The translations under genes and the position numbers were made by a program. Below are positions 37,701 through 49,700 of a stretch of 64,000 bases of DNA, piece after piece. A model generated the notes under the pieces. The model was not told where the DNA came from. It saw nothing but the letters and a program-made list of their open reading frames with translations, and ran no database searches. Source of the stretch: Apostichopus japonicus (taxonomy: Eukaryota > Echinodermata > Holothuroidea > Aspidochirotida > Stichopodidae); the NCBI RefSeq assembly GCF_037975245.1, contig NC_092568.1:6296501-6360500 (forward strand). The letters are read 5' to 3'. Positions within the stretch are counted from its first letter, which is position 1; every line of letters starts with the position of its first letter.

Positions 37701-40700
37701 TTAAGTCTCTGTGTAATGGATTAAGTCTGTGTGTCATGGATTAAGTCTGTGTAATAGATTAAGTATGTGCAAGGGACAAAATAACCGGGTTCGCATCGCA
37801 ATTTGCTACCCAAGAATGGCCAATTGCGAATCAACTTCAATTTGGCGTCGCAGAAGTTGCGAATCAATATTTTCTCAAGTTATGTCCAGGTTCTGACAAT
37901 TCCCATTGACACAACACGTAATAAGTATATTGTTGTTTAAGCCGAAGCCACACATCTGTCGGTCACTCCCGCCTGACAACAACACCCATGCGCGGCATGC
38001 AGCCTCGACCCTTGCATAGAATCGTTATGACAACAAATAGCTACGTACACACGCGGCATGTTGGCTACGTAATTAACACAGCCAGAATGCAGTGTGTATT
38101 ACACGATAGGTTAGTGTGCTATCCACTACGACGAGTGCCCCAGCTCACATAACATACTGTAGCGAACGTTATATTGTATGTACAGTCAATAGCTCGCTGA
38201 TAAATAACGTTGGGATTCACGTAGTGAGTTAATTGTTTAACATCAAAATGCCGAAACTTTCAACAGTTAAACAGTGGCAGAACAAGTTTGATCCATCCCA
38301 AAAATGGATGAATATCAAGACGGGCGGGGGAGAGGATTTGGTGGCCAAAGTTTCATGCCGACTATGTCAGTTATACGAGCCACAACTGCGATGCCTTCGC
38401 AACTTCAGCAGAAGTTTCATTTTGGGGATTTCGGGGAGTGCTCTAAAAAAGGACAATGTTGCGAAACACACCATGACTGAGCAGCACATTCGGGCTCAAC
38501 AGCTGAAAGAATCACCGAGCACCATCGCTGATGTGTATCGCACAACTCCGATCGGTAATTATAATGTACATTAACGTTATTCTTATAAATACACGTGGTA
38601 GTGATATGTGTTGTAACGATTTGTGAACCACTTATCGCGTGCTTTATCACAAATTATAAATAATAACAAAGAATTGCTGTTAACGCTTAGCGAGACCAAA
38701 TATAATCGTTCGCGAAATTGTGTACAGCATCCGTATATTTTGCAATAATAAAATTTTAGCGCAATACTGTACTTTCGGACGTGATAGAGAATCGCGGTAA
38801 GTAACGAATCAGAATGGTTGATCTATACATGGGCATACACACATGTTTGTAACACTTGATTATGCTACGAAATCTGTGATTGGCTGGTGAAAACAAGATT
38901 CTACAATATTCTATAATATTGACAGGTAAACTGGCACTGCCACGGCAATTCCAAGGTCCAGTAGGCAGTGTATGATAATAACAAAGCTTAGGTACAAAAA
39001 TAGAGCGATTTGATCGTAGTACGAGTAGCGATAGGAATGGATTGTGACATTTCTGTGCACCCCCTCCCCTGGGCCTTAGACCGCACCCCAGTCAAATATC
39101 GTCTTGCTTTGTTTCCGTCATTTCAGGGCAAGTGGAAAATAATCAGGGCAAGTGGATTCTGAGAGCAACTTGCCCTACTGGGCAAGTAGTTTTTAGAGTT
39201 AATGTTGAGCCCTGCCTCCACAATCACATTATCAAATTATCCCTTCGTTCACGTTTTATATTTTTCAGGGAGGGCTTTGTGTGGGGCAGAAGAAGCTGAA
39301 AAAACGAGGGTGTCAAAACTAACTGAGATTGCCTACTTCCTGGCGAAAGAAGAAATAGCCTTCAAGAAATTTCCCGCACATGTTCAACAGGAGATGAGGC
39401 ATGGAGTGAAATTGCGTGGGGCACATTTGAATGAGAAGGGATGCAGAGAATTCACGGAATGCATCAATGATGCGATGGTTGAGGACTTGAAAAATAAGAT
39501 AAAAAACACCGCATTTTACTCTGTTTTAACTGATGGGAGTACAGATAGTGGAATCCTAGAAAAGGAACTCACTTACATATTATTTTTGGATGCTGAAGGA
39601 CAATTAGTTTCAACTTTATTGGGTTTGAACGATGTTGAACATGGTACTGCAGAGGGGTTGAAGAAAGTCTTGGAAGAGACATTTGCCAAGATGGATATGG
39701 GGAACTTCAAAACACACTTGGTGGGTTTGGGGGCAGACGGGGCAAATGTTAATCTTGGTAAGAAGAAAGGCTTGGCTGCCCTTCTAAGGGCTGAAATCCC
39801 ATGGCTTGTCAGTGTACATTGTTTCAATCATAGGCTAGAACTGGCTATGAAGGATGCCCTTGACAAAACATACTACTCTGAAATAACAAACACCTTGATG
39901 TTATTGTTTTATGCCTATAAGAACAGTCCTAAAAGGCTTAGGGAACTGAAGGCCCTTGGAGACATAATGAACGAAGTAGTGAACAAGCCACTGAAAGCCC
40001 ATGGTACCAGATGGGTGCAGCACAAGCTTCAGGCGACAGAAGCGTTATTGAAATCCTACAGTGTAGTTGTAGCACATCTGGAAAACATGGCAAATGATAA
40101 AACTCATGACCAGGCCAAAGCCAAGGGCATCCTTGATAAAGTTAATAACTTCAAGTTTGTGAGTCATTTGCTATATTTCCAGCACCTTCTTCGGCCAATA
40201 TCAAGGTTGTCTGTCACTTGGCAAAAGGAAGTAGTTGAAGCTCCATTAGTGTTGGCAACCTTAAACAATCTCAAGCAAACTCTTGGCAACATGAAAGATC
40301 AGCAAGAATACCCTGGGGAACTGAAGGATATTGCTAGTGCTCAGCAATCTGTAGATGCTGACGACCAGCTACAGAATCCCATAACAGGAGATGCAGAGAA
40401 CGAGCCCCAACAGCCTGTAATGTTCAAAGGGACACAGCTGAAGAAGGTCAAAGTTGGCTTGGGTTATTTTTTGTGACATAGCCAAGAATATGTGGTGGCC
40501 ATAGAGAAAGAGCTTGAGAAAAGGTTTGACTTTGATACCAAAGAAAATGAGGTGTTGAAATCCACAAGGATCCTGGACATTAGGCTGTGGCCAGATGATG
40601 ATCAAAACCTTGGGACATATGGGAATGAAGATATAGCAAATGCAGCAGAGTGTTTCAAAGATCTGTTGACTGTGAACATGGAAGATTTTGACTTAGACAA

Positions 40701-43700
40701 TGTCTTACCTGAGTGGAGGGAACTTAAAATGTTCATCAGGGATAGTGGTATGGCTGTATATCTCACTGATCCTTCCACTATCTGGGCAAAGTGTCATAAG
40801 AACTTTTTCTCCAGATTTCCAACAGTTATGAGAATAATAAATATTTTGAGAGTGTTACCATGGTCAAATGGCATAGTTGAAAGGTGTTTCTCAACAATGA
40901 ACAAAGTGAAAACTGATTGGCAATCTACACTAGGGGCAGACTCTCTTGAGATGCTTGTGAGAATCAAGAAAACTGGACCTCCCTGTGAGTTGTATGATGC
41001 ATGTGATGCAGTGGAGCTGTTTTTTTTCCAAGAAACCAAGAAGGTCAATGCAGCCAGATGAGTGCACTCAGCCTGGACCATCTAAGAAGCACAAGTCTGA
41101 TTGAGAAGAAATTAAATTTAACCCAAATCAGTGAACTTGTGGGTGAAGTATACTTACAGCTCCCTTACCTGCTGCAGTCTGCTAATAGATGGACACCCTA
41201 CGTTACCTACCTGTCTTTTCTCGTTCCCAGCAGGTTTCATAGCTGTCACACTCACATGACCACTCACAAGTAGACATAACTAATTTGTTAAACAGAACAG
41301 TGGGCTGAGTATTAATGAGTAGTGTCACTGTGTGATACTCAGCTGTTGAAAAAAGAATTTCATCTCTGTGTCCTCTTTTAGTAGTGAATTTCCTATAATA
41401 CTAATTTCTAACTCCAATGGCCCAATGTTGACTTTTTAAAATTGCTAACCAAGATGAAGTAATCGCTAATCAATTCCAATTTTGATTGGCAATTACTGCT
41501 AATCAATTTTCTCACACTATTTCGTCCCTTGATGTGTGTAATGGATTAAGTCTGTGTGTAATGGATTAAGTCTGTGTATAATGCTGTAAGTCTGTGTGTC
41601 ATGGTTTAAGTCTGTGTGCCAGCTCTAAAATTCCTTTCTGTAGGCTTCAAACTTACATACAGCAATTCTTTTTTGATTTTAAATGGATTAAGTCTGTGTG
41701 TCATGGATTAAATCTGTGTAATAGATCAAGTCTGTGTGTAATGGACTAAGTCTGTGTGTAATGGATTAAGTCTGTGTGTCATGGATTAAGTCTGTGTGTA
41801 ATGGATTAAGTCTGTGTAATGGATTAAGTCTGTGTAATAGATTAAGTCTATGTGTAATGGATTAGTCTGTGTGTAATGGATTAAGTCTGTGTGTAATGCA
41901 TTAAGTCTGTGTGTAATGGATTAAGTCTGTGTGTAATGGATTAAGTCTGTGTGTCATGGATTAAGTCTGTGTAATAGATTAAGTCTGTGTGCAATGGATT
42001 AAGTCTGTGTGTAATGAATTAAGTCTGTGTGTAATGGATTAAGTCTGTGTGTAATGGATTAAGTCTGTGTGTAATGGATTAAGTCTGTGTGTAATGGATT
42101 AAGTCTGTGTGTAATGCATTAAGTCTGTGTGTCATGGTTTAAGTCTGTGTGCCAGCTCTAAAATTCCTTTCTGTAGGCTGCAACCTAACATTCAGCAATC
42201 CTTTTTTGTTGTTGAATGGATTAAGTCTGTGTGTAATGGATTAAGTCTGTGTGTTATGGATTAAGTCTGTGTGTATGGATTAAGTCTGTGTGTAATGGAT
42301 TAAGTCTGTGTGTAATGGATTAAGCCTGTGTGTAATGGATTAAGTTTGTGTGTCATGGTTTAAGTCTGTGTGTCATGGTTTAAGTCTGTGTGTAATGGAT
42401 TAAGTCTGTGTGTAATGGATTAAGTCTGTGTGTAATGGATTAAGTCTGTGTGTAATGGATTAAGTCTGTGTGTCATGGTTTAAGTCTGTGTGCCAGCTCT
42501 AAAATTCCTTTCCATAGGCTGCGACCTTACATTCAACAATCTTTTTTTGTTTTTCAATGGATTAAGTCTGGTTACCAATATTATATGTTTTTACTAATGT
42601 CTATATCATGAAGGTTGACAGACTGGGTAAGACTATATGACAGGGATCAGTAAGGTTATAAGACACATACAAAGTGCATCTAACTTTATCAATGGGTTTA
42701 TATAGTGGATGGCTAAGTTAATGAAGCAGTAACAATTGCATCAGTTAATTCCATTATTTAATGTTAGTTGTACTGCACTCATTCCAGCTATTAACCTAAT
42801 TGAAGGTCACACAGTAATGATGATGATAGTTGGTTAAAAGGGGTCTCAGTCAATGTGACAATGGCTAATATTACTTCTCACAGTTGTTTGCCAACAGATA
42901 TGTTACAGATTACAGTATACAAAGTACTTTTATTATTGTTTCATTTCCAGGAATAAGTTTTTATCTTCTTCTATTATGAAGAGTTTATGGCCAATCTCTT
43001 TGCTTTACTGATTAATACTGTCAGAGATGAAACTAATGATGCAAAATAAACTAATTCAACAGCATTCTTTCTGTCAGAATCTAGGCAAAATCTCAGTAAT
43101 CCCCTAATGATAGCTGTAAAGTAAAGGGCAATACAGATGGAGCGCCTTTAAATTATTTATAAATGTTGAATTTACCTCATGGAATCCTTTGGCAAGAGAA
43201 ATTCGGACCTGTTCCTCTGGGTCATCGCACAGAGATGCAAAGCTTGAATGAAGTTCTGACTTAAAATTTTTGGCACCCGCAAACAATACCATGCACTGGA
43301 AAGAATAGAAAAGATTACACAGTAACGACTACTCACTGGTAATTAAAGGCTGTCTGGCTACACTGTCAAAGATATATAACTTACTGGTAAGTTAAAGGTT
43401 GTCTGGCTACACTGTCAAAGATATATATGTAAACTTATAGGATAGGTTACACACAGGTAAGTTAAAGGTAAGGCTGACTGGTTCTAAACTTTCAATGATA
43501 TATGTAACATTAGAGGATAGGTAACACACTGGTTAGTTAAAGGCTGACTGGTTCTAAGCTTTAAGATATATGTAACATTACAGGATAGGTAACTCACTGG
43601 TAAGTTAAAGGCTGACTGGTTCTAAACTTTCAATGATATATGTAACATTACAGGATAGGTAACTCACTGGTAAGTTAAAGGCTGACTGGTTCTAAACTTT

Positions 43701-46700
43701 CAATGATATATGTAACATTAGAGGATAGGTAACACACTGGTTAGTTAAAGGCTGACTGGTTCTAAGCTTTAAGATATATGTAACATTACAGGATAGATAA
43801 CTCACTGGTAAGTTAAAGGCTGACTGGTTCTAAACTTTCAATGATATATGTAACATTACAGGATAGGTAACTCACTGGTAAGTTAAAGGCTGACTGGTTC
43901 TAAACTTTCAATGATATATGTAACATTACAGGATAGGTAACTCACAGGTTAGTTAAAGGCTGACTGGTTCTTTAAGATACATGTAACATTACAGGATAGG
44001 TAACTCACTGGTAAGTTAAAGGTTGACTGGTTCTAAACTTTCAATGATATATGTAACATTACAGGATAGGTAACACACTGGTTAGTTAAAGGCTGACTGG
44101 TTATAAACTTTAAGATATATGTAACATTACAGGATAGGTAACTCACTGGTAAGTTAAAGGCTGACTGGTTCTAAACTTTCAATGATATATGTAACATTAC
44201 AGGATAGGTAACTCACTGGTAAGTTAAAGGCTGACTGGTTCTAAACTTTCAATGATATAACATTACAGGATAGGTAACACACTGGTTAGTTAAAGGCTGA
44301 CTGGTTCTAAACTTTAAGATATATGTAACATTACAGGATAGGTAACTCACTGGTTAGTTAAAGGCTGACAAGTTCTAAACTTTCAATGATGTATGTAACA
44401 TTACAGGATAGGTAACTCACTGGTAAGTTAAAGGCTGACTGGTTCTAAACTTTAAATGATTGTAACATTACAGGATAGGTAACTCACTGGTAAGTTAAAG
44501 GCTGACTGGTCCTTAACTTTCAATGATATATGTAACATTACAGGATAGGTAACTCACTGGTAAGTTAAAGGCTGACTGGTTCTAAACTTTAAATGATTGT
44601 AACATTACAGGATAGGTAACTCACTGGTAAGATAAAGGCTGACTGGTCCTTAACTTTAAGATATATGTAACATTAAAGGATAGGTAACTCACTGGTAAGT
44701 TAAAGGCTGACTGGTTCTAAACTTTAAATGATTGTAACATTACAGGATAGGTAACTCACTGGTAAGTTAAAGGCTGATTGGTTCTAAACTTTAAATGATT
44801 GTAACATTACAGGATAGGTAACTCACTGGTTAGTTAAAGGCTGACTGGTTCTAAACTTTAAATGATTGTAACATTACAGGATAGGTAACTCACTGGTAAG
44901 TTAAAGGCTGACTGTTTCTTACTTTAAGATATATGTAACATTGTAGGATAGGTAACTCACTGGTAAGTTAAAGGCTGACTGTTTCTAACTTTAAGACATA
45001 TGTAACATTGTAGGATAGGTAACTCACTGGTAAGTTAAAGGCTGACTGGTGTCTGCACTCTCTCTGACGCTCTTCTTCCTTGTACAGTGCTTGTATTCTG
45101 GGACTCTGAAAACACAATAATAGATTGATATTCAACTCTGCATTTTAAACAGATTTACCCAAATAAGTCTGACATCTGAGATGAATGCACAATGCATGTG
45201 TTGTATTTCCAAACTGTGTTTGAACTAACACAACCATGTTAATTCTAGATGATGTGTGAGCGTGAGCATTTTCGGTTGATATGACACAAGGTACAGAGAA
45301 ACAATATGAATGCCTTGTATTTTTTTCTTCCAAATTAATTAAAATATATCAGGTGCTGACATGAAAGGTAAACCAGGAATAACAGATATGAAATGATACT
45401 CCAAGTGTGATGACTTGTACACTAAAGCAGAAGGGGTTATAGGAGCGAGCCCAAGACAGTCGTGGTTAACACCTAGGGAGTGTCTCATGCTTACTTCAGA
45501 CAATCCTGGATGTGACCAGCTTGTTATAGTTGTGCACATAGGATATAGGACATAGGAAATAAACTTTGAATTCACACCAAGCAGTACTTGCCAATACAAT
45601 TATTTTTGGAGGTCCATCCTAATAGTAAATGGAACCATTTTCATGATTCCTTTTCTGTTTCTTTTGAATATTTTCATTACATCATACGCATTGCAATGAC
45701 ACCAAACACATTGCATGCAAATGAAAACAAACAAGCATCGATACTAACAGTAAATTCAGGAAGTTTTCTTGTTTAAGAAACTGATATTATTAAGCTGCAT
45801 GACTACCAGTGTTCTATGCTCCACAGTTTACAAATGTAACATAGCAAAGCTGTCACTAACATGTAACTCAGAACTCTCTATGCCCTTGCTGTCTGAGATA
45901 CATCCTATACAAGCACATCAACATTAGCACTGACCAAAAAAAACAAAGGCTAAAGTATTTTCTTTCTGAAGCACAAATTACACTTCTTTCATGTATTGTG
46001 TAGATCATAGTCATGTATCTCAAAATGATGACATGGAAGTTATGTCAAAATATTTTCAGTTTTGAGTCCAAATGGTGCACTTTATCACACAATGGAGCCA
46101 ATCTTCAAAACTTTATGGAGTATGTACAGCACTGCCCAAAGACAATGTAAACATTGAACCTTTGCCCTGTGGAAATGGTTGTCATTGTTAAAACTACTTT
46201 ACTTCTAAACTGTGAACTGCATACGGTCACCCAAAACTCTTTGATAATATTTTGCCATGAATGTACTACTAATGAAAGATGATTATGACTGTTCATTTTG
46301 GAAATGTAACTATGCTAATGTGATAGTTGTAGACATTTTCATGAAACCTATGCACTACTTTGGTTGTTTAAAGTTTGTATGTTTCATGCCAATGGAAACA
46401 CTTGCTGTGCTGTGAATGGATGAGTATGCAGATAACATGGCCTTGACAATATAGATATATATATAGGCTGTCTGATGCTTTACACTCACAACTATTCTGT
46501 AATTTAAAAGAAGTTCACCTTTATTTCACTAATTCGATATGAAACTACCCTTGTGAAGGAAATGAATTGCCTTGTTAACACAAAGTTTAACACTTTTCAA
46601 ACTGAAGGGAGAATGCATGCTTAAGAGCTACCCATGACACTGTCAACTGCAAATCAATATGGACTTGTCAAGTTACAATGTCATCATAACAAGTAATTAT

Positions 46701-49700
46701 ATGGGTATGTAAACACTCAACCGTGAATCAAACATCAATTTAATGTTAATCAAACAGTTATACCAGATGGGTGAATAAGATAAGTGCAGTGAATATATCT
46801 AAACAAACAGCAATGGAAGGAGTACTTTATGGACAAACTTCAAGGTACTTCATAACTGATTGTTAAATTTCAGGTCTCATACAGGCCAAACAATTTATAA
46901 ATAAACATTCAACATCCCTCTGTAGAAATTTCAGCAGTTATTTAGAGGATCAAAAAGGAAAATATTGTTTAAAATTCTCTGATTAATTAAGTAGATCTAA
47001 CTGCTCAAAGTGCAACACAGGAAATTATAAATTGAAGTTAAGTCCACAAAGATAGTCTGTTTCACAGCACACTATATATACAATACCTCTTCGGTTATAT
47101 CAAGGCTCTCAGATGAAGAGCTCACTGCTGTTGGTGGTTCAGGCTTGTAGTAGGAAAAAGAATTTGTTTGATTGAACTTGTTCAGTAATCAAGCTATGCA
47201 CAGGATTGAGAAAATAACATAATACAAGGTCACAGATTACAACATCACTAAAACCCTTATTTCTTGTATGACACCTATAGCAAGTTATCACGTCTCAAGG
47301 GTCACTAAAACCCTTATTTCTTGTATGACACCTATAGCAAGTTATCACGTCTCAAGGGTCACTAAAACCCTTATTTCTTGTATGACACCTATAGCAAGTT
47401 ATCACGTTTCAAGGGTAACAAGTCTTTAAGATACGAACATTGACAAGTTTCAGTAATTGTAAAGTAATTGAGGGTTGTAACAACCACTCAACTGCCAGGT
47501 AGATATCTAGCGTTTGACTGTCCATTAGGAAGCACCAAGGTAAAACAAAGCAAATCGACTTGTGTGTATGCTGCCTCAAAATATCTTGATGTCTAAGATG
47601 AGATATGGTTAGAATACTACCTTAGATATAGAATTGATGTTATTACAGCAGTGTCAATGAGGTGACTATATCCTGATATAGTTGATTGGTTTGTCAACAT
47701 AGCTCTCAAGAGCTTCCTTTAATCAACAGTAACTCATGAATATGCATACCATGCAGTCATACTACGGCCTGCAGCAGTACTCAGTACAGTCTCTCTGTAT
47801 GTTAGCAATTTTCCCCTTCCTTCATAATCAACATTAACAGACTATTTCAAGTTTGGAATAACCAACCTGGAAAGTCAAGAATAACAACGTCACTGTTATT
47901 CCTTCCTTAGCTTATCTTATTTGTGGTAAAACTGATGTTAATGTTTATGTGGCTAGTATAGCTATGTGTTACCACTACTAACCAATGAGTGTCCAGAGTC
48001 AGGTTAGGTTTCAGGGAGAGTCGGTATTCCTTCCTTATAGTTATTCATAAACTTAAGATGAGTAACTACAGGTAAACACTCACCAGAGTCAGGTTAGGTT
48101 TCAGGGAGAGTCGGTATTCCTTCCTTATAGTTATTCATAAACTTAAGATGAATTACTAAAAGTAAACACTCACCATAGCCTCTTCCGGAGTAGGTTTTTC
48201 ATGAAGACCAAATATGCAAAGATCCCGGTAGTAATTTAATGACCAAATCTTTTGTTCTTCTGTCAAATTGACTTTAAAATGAAATAGAAAACAAACTAAA
48301 TGGAAGCTGAATTATACAAAGAGTTTTAAACTATTCCCATTTGTAGTTATTTAGGTTTGTTGTAAAACGTTGTTCATGTTTCTCTGGAAGAGTACACCTT
48401 TCTTGAGAAAACTGACTTGTAGCAATGACACAGCATATTAGTCATTAAAACAGGATCATGGATTTTAGTATTGAGGAGTGAAGTAGATCTTGTTATGAAT
48501 AATCTTATGTACAAAGGTAACAAAACCTTAATATCAACTACTGTATCACTGATAGAAATACTCCAGCAGCAAGAACTATCATGTTTATGACTTGTGTTAT
48601 TCACTACATGAAATAAGTAACAAACTTAATGACATTCATTTTCTACTACCATATTAAAGAGACATGATTTGAGTTCCACTCAAAATTAGGGAGAGTGATA
48701 AACCACAAATCAGGTCAAGGCAGGGGTGAGTTATATCCATCAAAACATTAAGACTACCTATTCTTTTTATGAAAACCAATGAGAGTCCATGAACAAACAC
48801 CTAAGAGTCTGCATGAATGGGTACTTTCATATCATCTTAACATGCAGCTAGGCTTACCTGAGAGTCCATGACACAGCTTCCCAAACTGCTTGGCTATGGA
48901 TGGAAGGGTGACGTCTTTATTTTGCATTGCATTGTCACAGTATTTACAAACTAAAGGAATGATGGTTTGATTACAGGTTTCTGTGGGAAAGAGTAGAAAC
49001 AAATAATGCATCATCACTACAGAATTTGTCAATAATCACCATTATTACTCAATGCTTTGTGCGTCACACAAACTAGGAACTAAGGAGGGAACTAAGGAAC
49101 ATCTAGCCCATCAACAACAGAAAATAGACAAAAGAAGGTATTTATCACTCAATAACACCAACTGAAAGAAAAAAAGATCTTTCATTAATCAGCAACAATA
49201 TTAATGCAGACTAAGCACATGAACTACAATACTCTACATTACTGCTACAATCATGCGTACACATAATAACATTTACTACCACAGACAAAACTATAACCAA
49301 CAAAAACAAAATAAATACATGTGTAAAAGTAAGAGGGCCTGACGTTTCAGTCCTAGCAGGATCTTCTTCAGAGGCTGAATGACAAGTAACAGAAGGGATA
49401 ATACACACACAGAATACAGACAGCTAAAATAGATACATGATAAATAACAGCTAGTGGACAAAGAGAATAGCAAGGAATCGGTCCAATAGAACAAGTAACT
49501 ACATAGAGCCCTTGACATGAAATATGTCCTGACGCATAGGAGGAGGAATAATCAAGTCTGCATAAGGAAAGATAAGCTGATTGTGAGTGGCATATATACA
49601 GCAGTAGGGAGAGCAGCATGGTAGGTAGTTAAATGATCAGAGGCAGATTATACCTGCTGGGATGTATTCCACTAAACCAGGAGGAATGAAACAGGATAAA

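Noticed and set aside
37762-41539. 8-bp target duplication for the hAT
   Set aside because: The 8-bp flanks (AGTATGTG and ATGTGTGT) do not match; only ATGTG does, and it restores the satellite exactly.
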